Assembly (NCBI GenBank): GCA_014584575.1
Contig: JACTMP010000065.1
Coordinates: 27,438-91,437 of the forward strand
From: Chloroflexota bacterium
GTDB taxonomy: Bacteria; Chloroflexota; Anaerolineae; Promineifilales; Promineifilaceae
Direction of reading: 5' to 3'
DNA: 64,000 bases
Part shown: piece after piece, positions 8,055 to 16,043 of the stretch
How positions within the stretch are numbered: the stretch's first letter is position 1
Layout: each line of letters begins with the position of its first letter
The notes under the pieces: model-generated
The model's input: the letters and a program-made list of their open reading frames with translations, nothing else
What the model was told of the DNA's origin: nothing
Databases searched by the model: none
Translations under genes and position numbers: made by a program

Positions 8055-8168
8055 AAACCGCTGAGCAAGAGCAGATGATCACCCCACCAATCAATTGCCT
8101 CACGGCCGCCCTTCCCCAGTATATTGATGAGGAGAAGCAATCACAGTAGTGGCGACAGCGCCATCCTG

Positions 8169-8196
8169 TTGCTTTCCCGCGCCTCATCCATACAAT
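8169..8196 (+). promoter_or_regulatory. Probable leaderless promoter
   Basis: TTGCTT (8169-8174), 16 bp, TACAAT (8191-8196), then the ATG at 8203 only 6 bp further on, leaving no room for a ribosome-binding site. Confidence 0.6.
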
Positions 8197-8202
8197 TGCA
8201 GT

Positions 8203-8889
8203 ATGACCAATCAACCTCTTCCGCCAGCCATCGCCCAAATTGCCCCCGATGGCCGCCTTACCCCCCGCCAGAAGCGCCGCCTGCTCATTGACATGAGCCT
8301 TCGCAAACAAAAACCCGGCACCGGCAGCAGCCATGCCTTTATGCTGAGGAGAACGGCTATGAATCCCTGGCCTGACTTACGCCAAATTCTCAAGGATTTC
8401 CAGTGGGTGATTGTTGGCGGCGTGGCAACACGCGCCTACATGCCAGAGCGTGCCACCAACGATATAGACATTTTGGTGCGGCAGGCAGATGGGCAGCGGG
8501 TGATGACGGCTCTCCAAGAAGCAGGTTATCAAGCGGTAACAGAACTGGCTGTACCCGGCTTCTTGTTAGAATCACCAGAAGGGGTTGAATTAGATGTCTT
8601 GTTTGGGGATTATGAGTGGCTGGCGGAAGCCCTGGCAAAACCGGAATATGACCCGGCTGGCTACCCGGTTTTAGGTTTGCCTTACCTGGTCTTGATGAAA
8701 ATGGAGACGGGACGCGGCCGTGACTTTGGCGACGTGACAACCATGTTGGGCTGGGCCAATGAAAAACAGCTAACCAGCGTCCGGGATGTCATCGCCAGAT
8801 ACAGCGCCCAAGACTTGAATGATCTGGAATCACTCATTTTCATCGGCCAACAAGAACGGCAAATGCTTGAAAGCAAGAAGAAACTCTAA
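8203..8889 (+). CDS. Nucleotidyltransferase-like protein
   Basis: 228 residues from ATG 8203. The core VIVGGVATRAYMPERATNDID (residues about 65-85) matches the nucleotidyltransferase-fold signature: a GG motif followed by a DxD pair that would hold magnesium. A later ELDVLFG supplies a third acidic residue. The C-terminal part is helical (GRDFGDVTTMLGWAN). Such proteins include AbiEii/MNT-type toxins and uncharacterised nucleotidyltransferases. No partner antitoxin is adjacent, so a toxin role is only a possibility. The first 48 residues are charged and unlike the rest; ATG 8359 is an alternative start. Confidence 0.7.
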   Translation: MTNQPLPPAIAQIAPDGRLTPRQKRRLLIDMSLRKQKPGTGSSHAFMLRRTAMNPWPDLRQILKDFQWVIVGGVATRAYMPERATNDIDILVRQADGQRVMTALQEAGYQAVTELAVPGFLLESPEGVELDVLFGDYEWLAEALAKPEYDPAGYPVLGLPYLVLMKMETGRGRDFGDVTTMLGWANEKQLTSVRDVIARYSAQDLNDLESLIFIGQQERQMLESKKKL

Positions 8890-8895
8890 CCGGTC

Positions 8896-11019
8896 ATGAA
8901 TTGGCGATTAGGTGTAGATACGGGCGGCACATTTACCGATTTTGTCTGGGTGGATGGTAGTGGTCATGTACAAATCCACAAACAACTCAGCACCCCCCAT
9001 GACCCATCGGCCGCCATTTTGCAGGGGATAGAGGTGCTGCGTGTGCCAGAGGGCACGGCCGTAGTGCATGGCAGCACCGTGGCCACCAACGCCCTGCTGG
9101 AACGACGTGGCGCACGTACCGCCCTGATCACCACCAAAGGGTTTGCCGATGTGCTGGAAATCGGCCGTCAAAATCGGCCCGACATTTACGCCCTCGTGCC
9201 CCAAAAGCCACCCCCGCTCGTGCCCCGCGCCTGGCGTTTTGAACTGGATGAACGCATCACCGCCCAGGGAGAGGTGCTGCGCCCCCTCAATCCCGACGAC
9301 CTGCTTCCCATCCTGACCAAACTGGCCGCAGAACAAATCGAATCGGTAGCAGTATGTTTACTCTTCTCCTTTCTATATCCAGACCATGAGCAACAAATCC
9401 AACAGGCAATCTCCCAATCTCCCCAACCGCAGGTTGGCAATCTCCCAATCTCCAATCTTCCTATCTCCCTCTCTTCTGACATCCTGCCCGAATACCGCGA
9501 ATACGAGCGCACCGCAACCACAGTGATCAACGCCTACGTGGCCCCCTTGATGAGCCGATATCTGGGGCGATTGGCGGAGGGGTTGGGGGCACGGCCGTTG
9601 ACCATCATGCAGAGCAACGGCGGCGTCATCAGCGCGGCGATGGCCGGGCAGCAGGCGGCGCGCACGGCCCTCTCCGGCCCGGCGGGCGGTGTGGTGGGGG
9701 CGCATTATGTGGCCGCCCAGGCCGGTTTTAGTGACCTGATCACCTTTGATATGGGCGGCACGAGTACGGATGTGGCCTTGTGTCAAGGCCGTGTCCCTAC
9801 CACCACCAACGGCCACATTGCCGGGATGCCTTTGCGCCTGCCCCTCATTGACATCCACACCGTCGGCGCGGGCGGCGGCAGCCTGGCCCACGTGGATGCG
9901 GGCGGCGCACTGCACGTTGGCCCGCAGAGCGCGGGGGCAGACCCCGGCCCGGCGTGTTATGGGAGGGGGATTGGAGATTGGAGAATAGAGATTAAAGACG
10001 CTGCCCAATCTCCCAATCTCCCCAACCGCAGGTTGGCAATCTCCCAATCTCGTGCAACAGTTACCGATGCCAATCTGGTGTTGGGGCGGTTGGATGCGGA
10101 TCATTTCCTGGGGGGGACGATGCGACTGGATGTGGAAGCGGCGCGGGCGGCACTGGCCGAATTGGCGAGTGTGATGGGTGTAGCGTCGGTGGAGGCGGCG
10201 GCCTGGGGGGTGATTCAGGTGGCAAATGCCAATATGGAACGGGCCATCCGCCACATCTCGGTGGAGCGGGGGTATGACCCGCGCCTGTTTACGCTGCTGC
10301 CGTTTGGCGGTGCGGGGCCGCTACACGCCTGCGAACTGGCCGCCAATTTACACATCCCCCGTGTTTTCATCCCACCGTCGCCGGGTGTGCTATCGGCGTT
10401 GGGCATGTTGGTGGCTGCGCCGACGAAGAATTATTCGCGGACTGTGATGCAAGAGATTGGGAGATTGGGAGATTGGGAGATAGGAGATTGGTTGGGCGAG
10501 GTGTTTGCTGATTTGGAGGAACGCGCTACCGGTGAGATGGCAGCCGAAGGGCATAACAACGTGACTCTACAGCATGCCCTGGACATGCGCTACAAAGGCC
10601 AATCCCACGAACTCACCATCCCCATTAACCGATTACCGACCACCGATTACCGATTACCGATTACCGACCTCTTCCACACTGCCCACCAGACGCGCTACGG
10701 CTACCACCAGCCGGAGGCGGCGGTGGAGGTGGTGACCATTCGGCTCACGGCCGTAGCCCCCGTCACCCCACCCCCTTTGCCGCAATATCCCCTGGCTGAA
10801 TCGGATGCTGCCGCCGCATTGGTCGGCGAAAAAGAGGTCTGGTTTAACCAGCAGCCTGTCCTCACTCGTTTGTATGACCGGGCCAGACTGCGCCCCGGCC
10901 ACCAATTCCCCGGCCCGGCCATCGTATTCCAATATGACACTACCACCGTTGTGCCGCCGGAATGGGACACGGCCGTTGACAGCTATGGCAATCTGTTATT
11001 GACCAAAAACCCGTCGTAG
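8896..11019 (+). CDS. Hydantoinase A / 5-oxoprolinase-family ATPase with repeat insertions
   Basis: 707-residue member of the HyuA/OplAH-type hydantoinase family, which performs ATP-dependent opening of a hydantoin or lactam ring. It opens with the acetate-kinase-like phosphate motif GVDTGGTFTDF, has FDMGGTSTDVAL (about 290-301), HTVGAGGGSLA and PFGGAGPLHA. Four stretches are repeat-encoded and absent from ordinary family members: residues about 170-193, 357-385, 519-533 and 577-591. All keep the frame. A HyuB subunit, usually adjacent, is not in this window. The start overlaps no neighbour and is 6 bp after the preceding stop. Exact substrate unknown. Confidence 0.88.
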   Translation: MNWRLGVDTGGTFTDFVWVDGSGHVQIHKQLSTPHDPSAAILQGIEVLRVPEGTAVVHGSTVATNALLERRGARTALITTKGFADVLEIGRQNRPDIYALVPQKPPPLVPRAWRFELDERITAQGEVLRPLNPDDLLPILTKLAAEQIESVAVCLLFSFLYPDHEQQIQQAISQSPQPQVGNLPISNLPISLSSDILPEYREYERTATTVINAYVAPLMSRYLGRLAEGLGARPLTIMQSNGGVISAAMAGQQAARTALSGPAGGVVGAHYVAAQAGFSDLITFDMGGTSTDVALCQGRVPTTTNGHIAGMPLRLPLIDIHTVGAGGGSLAHVDAGGALHVGPQSAGADPGPACYGRGIGDWRIEIKDAAQSPNLPNRRLAISQSRATVTDANLVLGRLDADHFLGGTMRLDVEAARAALAELASVMGVASVEAAAWGVIQVANANMERAIRHISVERGYDPRLFTLLPFGGAGPLHACELAANLHIPRVFIPPSPGVLSALGMLVAAPTKNYSRTVMQEIGRLGDWEIGDWLGEVFADLEERATGEMAAEGHNNVTLQHALDMRYKGQSHELTIPINRLPTTDYRLPITDLFHTAHQTRYGYHQPEAAVEVVTIRLTAVAPVTPPPLPQYPLAESDAAAALVGEKEVWFNQQPVLTRLYDRARLRPGHQFPGPAIVFQYDTTTVVPPEWDTAVDSYGNLLLTKNPS
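9406..9473. repeat. In-frame GATTGGGA-family repeat, first in hydantoinase A gene
   Basis: Repeated CAATCTCCCAATCT words with an internal CCAACCGCAGGTTGG palindrome, encoding a SQSPQPQVGNLPISNLPIS-type peptide. Confidence 0.85.
9966..10050. repeat. In-frame GATTGGGA-family repeat, second in hydantoinase A gene
   Basis: Left arm GATTGGAGATTGGAGA; right arm with CCCAATCTCCC and the same CCAACCGCAGGTTGG palindrome as the copy at 9406. Could form a hairpin. Confidence 0.85.
10451..10493. repeat. In-frame GATTGGGA-family repeat, third in hydantoinase A gene
   Basis: Single-armed run of four GAGATTGGGA-type units without the complementary arm. Confidence 0.85.
10626..10668. repeat. In-frame CCGATTACC-family repeat, fourth in hydantoinase A gene
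   Basis: Four copies of ACCGATTACC-type words encoding a RLPTTDYRLPITD peptide. This is a different repeat family from the other three insertions in the same gene. Confidence 0.85.
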
Positions 11020-11310
11020 GGGCGAGGCGGTTGGGACTAATTTGGGGATTTAACCAGGGTCTTGTCACCAACCGCCTCGCCCCGTTGCAGTTGGGACTAA
11101 TTTAGGGATTTAACCAGGGTCTTGTCACCAACCGCCTCGCCCCGTTGCGGTTGGGACTAATTTGGGGATTTAACCAGGGTCTTGTCACCAACCGCCTCGC
11201 CCCGATGCGGTTGGGATGTGCGGATTGGTGGTGAACAAAGAGGGCGAGGCAACCGGGGATAAGGTGTTTTATTAAGGGCAACGTATTGCCCGGTTGCCTC
11301 GCCCCTACGA
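11016..11310. repeat. 60-bp tandem array bounded by GTAGGGGCGAGGC inverted ends
   Basis: Three almost identical 60-bp units (11031-11090, 11091-11150, 11151-11210) differ at only a few positions. The block opens with GTAGGGGCGAGGC (11016-11028) and closes with its exact complement GCCTCGCCCCTAC (11298-11310). Each unit itself contains CCAACCGCCTCGCCCC, which can pair with the opening arm. It fills most of the 381-bp gap before murJ. It is not a CRISPR: there are no unique spacers. Confidence 0.9.
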
Positions 11311-11362
11311 TTGAAAACCGTGAATGTAGGCATAACAAACCGCTTCCGTAGCCCACCCCCGT

Positions 11363-11391
11363 TTGCCCACCCCCTGCCTATCCTCTACAAT
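11363..11391 (+). promoter_or_regulatory. Probable leaderless promoter of murJ
   Basis: TTGCCC (11363-11368), 17 bp, TACAAT (11386-11391), then ATG at 11401 after 9 bp. Confidence 0.6.
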
Positions 11392-11400
11392 GCCCGCCAC

Positions 11401-13077
11401 ATGATTGAATCAACCGATTCGCCCGATATGAATACGCAGCCGGTGGTCACGGCCGCGGAACCGCCGCCCCTTACCCCGCCAAAAAACCTGGGTGAAGACA
11501 GAGGTCTGGTCAAGGCAGCAGCCGTGCTGGCGGTGGGCAACATCGCCAGCCGGGTGTTAGGGTTGGTGCGGGAAATCGTCAAGTCCAACCTGTACGGCAC
11601 CTCGCCGCTGCTGGCCGCGTTCACGGTAGCCACGCTGGCTCCCATGACCCTGTTCAACCTGATCAGCGGCGGCGAAATGGTCAGCTCCAGCCTGGTGCCG
11701 GTGTTTAGCGATTATGCCAGCCGCGAAAAACGGGCGGAACTGTGGCGCGTGGGCAGCGCGGTGCTGTCGCTGGCGACCTTTGTCCTCTGCCTGATTGTGG
11801 TATTGGTGGAGGTGTTTGCCGAGCAGGTAGCCTGGCTGGCCGGGGCACGCAATTTCAGTGATCCGGCGTTGTTTCAGGTGACGGTGGATTTGATGCGGCT
11901 GGCAACCCCGGCCGTTTTGCTTTTGAGTATTGCCAGCGTGTTATCCGGCCTGTTGTTTGCCCTCAAACGCTTCACCTTTCCGGCGTTTACCAGTGCGGTG
12001 TTTAATGGGGCCATTGTGGTAGTAGCTCTGCTGCGGCCAGACCAGATTACCAGCCTGGTGTGGGGCATGTTGTTGGGGTCGGCTTTGCAAATTGCCATTC
12101 AACTGCCGGGGCTGCGCGACGGCCGTTTCCATTGGCGTCTCGATTGGCGGCATCCGGCAGTACGGCGCATCGTCATTCTGTACACGCCCATCCTGGCCGG
12201 GCTGGTGGTGAACCAGATTGCCATCTGGATCAGCTACCGGCTGGCGATTTTGACGGGTGATAACAGCGTCACCTACATGACGTATGCCACCACGCTCTAC
12301 CAATTTCCTCTGGGGCTGGTGGTGACGGCCTTGTCCCTGGCTACGCTGCCCACGCTGTCACAAATTGCATCTTCGATTCACACGGCCGTTGACCCGCAAA
12401 CGGCCACTGCCAGGGTGGAAGAGTTCAAAGCGACGCTGGCCGGAGGGATTCGGCTGGTGGTGGCGCTGCTCTTACCGGCGGGGGCGGGGCTGTTTGCGTT
12501 AGCCCCGTTTATCATTGTGCTGCTGCTGGAACACGGCCGTTTCACCGCCGCTGACTCCGAGATCACCACCCATGTCCTGCGTTTCTACCTGTTGGGGCTG
12601 GCCTTTGCGGGCATTGACCAGATGTTGGTCTTTGCGTCCTATGCGCGGCAGGATACGTGGCGGCCGGCATTGGCGGGGGTGTTGGCGATTGGGGTGTATA
12701 CGGCAACGGCCGTGTTACTCCTCCCTTCCATGGGCCTCTACAGCTTGATGATTGCCGACGCCGTGAAACATATCGTGCATACCCTGATCATGCTCTGGTT
12801 TTTGCAGCGGCAGTTGGGTGGGCTGCATGGGTATGGCATCACCCGGCTGGCAGTGAAGACGATTTTTGCAGCGGCCGTGACCGGCGCGCTGGCGCTGGCG
12901 GTGGGCAATGTGGCCGCCGGATTCTTGCCAATGGATCAATTTGACGGCCGTTTGCTTATTGTGCTGTTGGGCAGCGCCGCCGGTTTAGCCGCCTATGCGG
13001 GCATGGTGCTGCTGCTGGACATCCCGGAAGCGCGGGCACTTTACAACATGGCGGCCGGTAAATTGCGCCGCCGCTAA
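11401..13077 (+). CDS. murJ: MurJ/MviN-family lipid II flippase
   Basis: 558 residues from ATG 11401; ATG 11431 is an alternative. The N-terminal cytoplasmic tail is about 45 residues and Pro-rich. The MviN core follows with VLAVGNIASRVLGLVREIV, SGGEMVSSSLVPVFSDY and about 14 membrane segments, the family's usual number. MurJ moves lipid-linked peptidoglycan precursor across the membrane. A leaderless-type TACAAT box 9 bp ahead supports this start. The in-frame upstream start at 11311 would add residues encoded by spacer sequence after the tandem array. It stands alone between the array and the FHA gene. Confidence 0.88.
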   Translation: MIESTDSPDMNTQPVVTAAEPPPLTPPKNLGEDRGLVKAAAVLAVGNIASRVLGLVREIVKSNLYGTSPLLAAFTVATLAPMTLFNLISGGEMVSSSLVPVFSDYASREKRAELWRVGSAVLSLATFVLCLIVVLVEVFAEQVAWLAGARNFSDPALFQVTVDLMRLATPAVLLLSIASVLSGLLFALKRFTFPAFTSAVFNGAIVVVALLRPDQITSLVWGMLLGSALQIAIQLPGLRDGRFHWRLDWRHPAVRRIVILYTPILAGLVVNQIAIWISYRLAILTGDNSVTYMTYATTLYQFPLGLVVTALSLATLPTLSQIASSIHTAVDPQTATARVEEFKATLAGGIRLVVALLLPAGAGLFALAPFIIVLLLEHGRFTAADSEITTHVLRFYLLGLAFAGIDQMLVFASYARQDTWRPALAGVLAIGVYTATAVLLLPSMGLYSLMIADAVKHIVHTLIMLWFLQRQLGGLHGYGITRLAVKTIFAAAVTGALALAVGNVAAGFLPMDQFDGRLLIVLLGSAAGLAAYAGMVLLLDIPEARALYNMAAGKLRRR

Positions 13078-13161
13078 AATTTTGCAACCATGCCGCTTTC
13101 CGGTATAACTTGCCCGCAGTTCATAAACTGACATTTGGATGAGGAGTGGCAATTTGGTCAT

Positions 13162-13193
13162 TCCAATCTCCAATCTCTAATCTCCAATCTCTC
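13162..13193. repeat. GATTGGGA-family repeat, one arm
   Basis: CCAATCTCCAATCTCTAATCT-type run ending just before the AAAGGA ribosome-binding site of the FHA gene. Confidence 0.75.
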
Positions 13194-13211
13194 AACTGAA
13201 AGGAAACGGCC

Positions 13212-13880
13212 GTGTCAGAACCACAATTCCAGCTAGTCATTCGCAAAGGGCCACAAGTGGGCCAGGTCTTTCACCTGGACGCCCATTCGCTCATCATTGG
13301 CCGCGACCCGATGAGCGACATCACCATCAACGACCCGGAAATCTCTCGCCAGCACGCCCGCCTCACCCAGACGGAAGAGGGTTTTCAAATTGAAGACCTG
13401 GGCAGCACCAATGGCACGTTTGTGAATGGGCAGCGCCTGGGTAGCGAACCATTTGCTCTGCAACCAGGGCAGGCGGTCAACATGGGCAGCGGCGTGCGGC
13501 TGGTGTATGAGATAGCCGGGACGCTGGAATCAGATGTAAGTACGATGGTAGATGAGACCCCCCTCTGGGCAGCCGCATCAGCCGCGCCCCCGCTGGCAGA
13601 AACAGAATCACCAGCGGCCCAGCCAGACCCACCGCCCGCCTATGCCGCACCGCCAACGTATCCTTCTTACCAGTATTCCGCTTCCCCTCCACCCTATCAG
13701 TCCGCGCCGGAGCCAACCTATCCCCCGTTGGTACCGCCCGGCGAGCCACCCAACAAGAACCGCCGTAACATGACCATTGTAGCGGTGGTGCTGTTGTTAT
13801 TGTGCTGTTGTTGTACGTTTATTGGGTTTATGTATCAATGGGGCGGTGACTGGCTGCTGCAATATCTGGGCATCTTCTAA
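13212..13880 (+). CDS. FHA-domain protein with C-terminal membrane anchor
   Basis: 222 residues from GTG 13212, with GAAAGGAAA upstream. Residues about 5-100 form an FHA phosphothreonine-binding domain: LIIGRDPMSDI, SRQHARL and LGSTNGTFVNG carry the conserved Gly-Arg, Ser-x-x-His and Asn residues. A Pro/Tyr-rich linker (about 115-180) follows, then a single membrane segment containing CCCC (about 188-208). It is likely a membrane-tethered reader of Ser/Thr phosphorylation, but no kinase gene is adjacent. Ends at a strong terminator. Confidence 0.88.
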   Translation: MSEPQFQLVIRKGPQVGQVFHLDAHSLIIGRDPMSDITINDPEISRQHARLTQTEEGFQIEDLGSTNGTFVNGQRLGSEPFALQPGQAVNMGSGVRLVYEIAGTLESDVSTMVDETPLWAAASAAPPLAETESPAAQPDPPPAYAAPPTYPSYQYSASPPPYQSAPEPTYPPLVPPGEPPNKNRRNMTIVAVVLLLLCCCCTFIGFMYQWGGDWLLQYLGIF

Positions 13881-13916
13881 AAGAAAGACCGGGCAAAAGC
13901 CCGGTCTTTCTTTTAT
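13881..13916 (+). terminator. Bidirectional intrinsic terminator
   Basis: AAGAAAGACCGGGC-AAAA-GCCCGGTCTTTCTTTT is a perfect stem with A/T runs on both sides, placed between the convergent FHA and DUF1232 genes. Confidence 0.93.
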
Positions 13917-14326
13917 TTCTCGACGATCTCGCCTTCGATGATGTGGATGTTGTCGGCAACGGCCGTCTCCTTTTCCACCTCCATCTCTTCAATGGGACTA
14001 TACCCATCCGCGATCCGAATCTGGTTCAGGTGTTTGACCACCACATGCTGCGGCGCCAGTTCGATAAACACCTTGGCCCCCACCAGCAGCACCGTGATAT
14101 CGTCTAACGGCACCGAGGGCAGCAAATCTAGCGGCCAGATCACGTAAAAAACGGCCAGAAACGGCAAAAACTTCAAATAAAAAGGCACTTCCCGGTCAAA
14201 CAAAAGACGCAACACAAGCCGTGCTTGCTGCCACGCCTCTCGCCAGAAACCGGGATCGCGGCGGTCTGTAGATAAAGCTGATGCTGTTGTATTCATTGGT
14301 TCCATCTCATTATTTTCTTGACTCAT
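13913..14326 (-). CDS. DUF1232 (YkvA-like) small membrane protein
   Basis: 137 residues from ATG 14326; ATG 14305 and 14296 are alternatives. The central segment VPFYLKFLPFLAVFYVIWPLDLLP followed by DDITVLLVGAKVF matches the DUF1232 pattern, in which a hydrophobic hairpin carries a conserved PLDLLP turn. Function of the family is not established. The C-terminal 45 residues are acidic. Converges with the FHA gene across a shared terminator. Confidence 0.8.
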   Translation of the reverse strand: MSQENNEMEPMNTTASALSTDRRDPGFWREAWQQARLVLRLLFDREVPFYLKFLPFLAVFYVIWPLDLLPSVPLDDITVLLVGAKVFIELAPQHVVVKHLNQIRIADGYSPIEEMEVEKETAVADNIHIIEGEIVEK

Positions 14327-14459
14327 TGCCAATAACACTCCCACATACGTGTTTTGTTGTTGCCAGTTGCAACAATAACGCTAACCCACCGGCCCCGGCA
14401 AAGATTCTCATCTCCCATTACAAACCACAGACCCTCATCGTGCGCTCACCTCATCATCT

Positions 14460-15728
14460 TCACGGCCGTGCATAATTGGTCAGTTGTGGCAATACGTCCC
14501 TAATTTCATAATTGCGCCAGTGTTCAAAGGAACCTGCAGTGAAGATGGTGAAACCCATCACATACGGGTCTTTGCGCACTTCGGCGTCATACCAGGCCAT
14601 CTGGTTAACAAACGCCTCAATCCCATTGCGTCCCCAGCCGTGTTCAACGGCATAGGCCTGAAAATCAGCCCACCCATAACCTGCTGGGCCGGGCCGGTTG
14701 CCTATGATGCCGTCAATCCCCGCTTCTGTGATAGCCAGGGGGATCACCAATCCCGCCGGTTCCAGGAATTCCCGGTAATACCAGCGATAGCGCAGTGTGA
14801 GCGAGCCGCGATCCGCATAATATGGGTACCCAGGCAGGGCGCTGCCATAGCCATAATTGATAACCGGCGCGCTGTATTCATGCAGCGTCAGGATCGCGCC
14901 ATATTGCATGGCCGTTTCGATGGCTGGAATGAACAGGGCAAACTCGTTCATCTCCGGTACACCGGCGGCAAAACCGCCAATAGCCGCGCCCAGTCCTTGC
15001 CGCGCCATTTCGCGCACCCTTTCCTGTTCAAAACGGGCATACCAGCTCATATTCTCCAAGCCGGGGTCTGGTTCATTCCACCCTTCCCAATAATCTACCG
15101 CCGGATTGGCCCGGTACTTGATTAAGTTTTCATGGACGTATTTGCGGGCTTCCTCTTCGGGCACACCACGATATTGCTGATTCGGATTGTCCACACGGCC
15201 GATGACGATGGTGCGCGGTGACAATTCTTTCGTTACGGCCGCCAGGCCAAAATCATCTACCAGCTTAATCACATTTGGCTGCGTTTGCCGGATAAATTCC
15301 TCAATGTGAGAGCTGTTGGGGCGAATGACATGGATGCTTAATTTGCTTTTGTGTGGGCTAATGGTAAATGGGTAATTGTATCTGGCCGACTGAGCGCCAG
15401 GGCCGGGCGTGCGCGTGGGGGAAGGCGTAAACGTTGGCGAAGGGGTATAAGTTGGAGAAGGGGTAGGGGTGTGTGAGGGGATGGGCGGGGTGATGCTGGG
15501 TGTGCTGGATGGGCCAACTTGCCAGGTCTGATTATGATTTAGGGCAGGATCAACGGTGGCGCCGGGCGGCAGTGGCGTAAATGTGGGCGGAACAGTGGGA
15601 ATGAGTGTCGGTGGCGCGACGGCTAACAACAGGGCAGAGACGCGAGTGGGGGGTATCAAAGCGGGAGTGGCGCAAGCGGTTACGGCCGTGACAATGAAAA
15701 CAAACAGTACCAGACGCACGCTGAGCAT
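14460..15728 (-). CDS. Lipoprotein with glycoside-hydrolase-like TIM barrel
   Basis: 422 residues from ATG 15728; the longer start at 15776 precedes the signal peptide and is rejected. A lipoprotein signal ends in VTAC, followed by a Thr/Pro-rich linker to about residue 110, typical of surface-anchored proteins in this genome. The C-terminal 290 residues resemble glycoside hydrolase clan A barrels: YWEGWNEPDPG contains an Asn-Glu pair in the usual acid/base position, and ITEAGIDG carries a second Glu in the nucleophile position. Substrate unknown; a non-catalytic binding role is possible. A second, membrane-anchored relative lies at 49598-50959. Confidence 0.72.
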   Translation of the reverse strand: MLSVRLVLFVFIVTAVTACATPALIPPTRVSALLLAVAPPTLIPTVPPTFTPLPPGATVDPALNHNQTWQVGPSSTPSITPPIPSHTPTPSPTYTPSPTFTPSPTRTPGPGAQSARYNYPFTISPHKSKLSIHVIRPNSSHIEEFIRQTQPNVIKLVDDFGLAAVTKELSPRTIVIGRVDNPNQQYRGVPEEEARKYVHENLIKYRANPAVDYWEGWNEPDPGLENMSWYARFEQERVREMARQGLGAAIGGFAAGVPEMNEFALFIPAIETAMQYGAILTLHEYSAPVINYGYGSALPGYPYYADRGSLTLRYRWYYREFLEPAGLVIPLAITEAGIDGIIGNRPGPAGYGWADFQAYAVEHGWGRNGIEAFVNQMAWYDAEVRKDPYVMGFTIFTAGSFEHWRNYEIRDVLPQLTNYARP

Positions 15729-15840
15729 GATTGCGTGAGTGATAAGATGGCGCGTTAATAAACATTTTGGCTGCATGGGCAGGATGATAACATCCTGTTT
15801 AGCCTTATGTCAATTTTGGCAGTTAGTACCCGGGTCTTAT

Positions 15841-15987
15841 GCAATTCTCAATTTGGCAAAACCCGGCGATTAAAATCGCGGCTATAAGCAGCAAAGCCGA
15901 CCTTCGTCGGCTAAGACCAGTCGGCGAAGGCCGACTTCGCCTTTTGTTGGTGCAGATTTATCTGCCGCCGGGCAAATTGAGAATTGC
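15841..15987. repeat. Multi-stem structured repeat element, copy 2
   Basis: Outer arms 15841-15855 and 15973-15987 are perfectly complementary over 15 bp, but differ in sequence from the arms of copy 1. The core shares the four stems of copy 1 (5963-6120). Stem 2 reads AGCCGAC-CTTC-GTCGGCT (15895-15912), a G-C pair where copy 1 has C-G. The element fills much of the 315-bp gap between divergent genes. Confidence 0.78.
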
Positions 15988-16028
15988 TGGATTTCCATAT
16001 GTTTGATTGCCTCATTGGGGGTGGGTGT

Positions 16029-16034
16029 TACAAT
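16029..16034 (+). promoter_or_regulatory. TACAAT -10 box, probable leaderless start
   Basis: TACAAT ends 9 bp before ATG 16044, matching the arrangement at 11386 and 57688. A clear -35 at standard spacing is not visible. Confidence 0.45.
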
Positions 16035-16043
16035 TTGCGCACT

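Noticed and set aside
8896..11019. Hydantoinase gene as a pseudogene because of its insertions
   Set aside because: All four insertions keep the frame and the ATP-binding and conserved glycine motifs remain, so it is annotated as a coding gene.
11016..11310. Tandem repeat as a CRISPR array
   Set aside because: The 60-bp units are contiguous and identical throughout, with no unique spacers and no cas genes.
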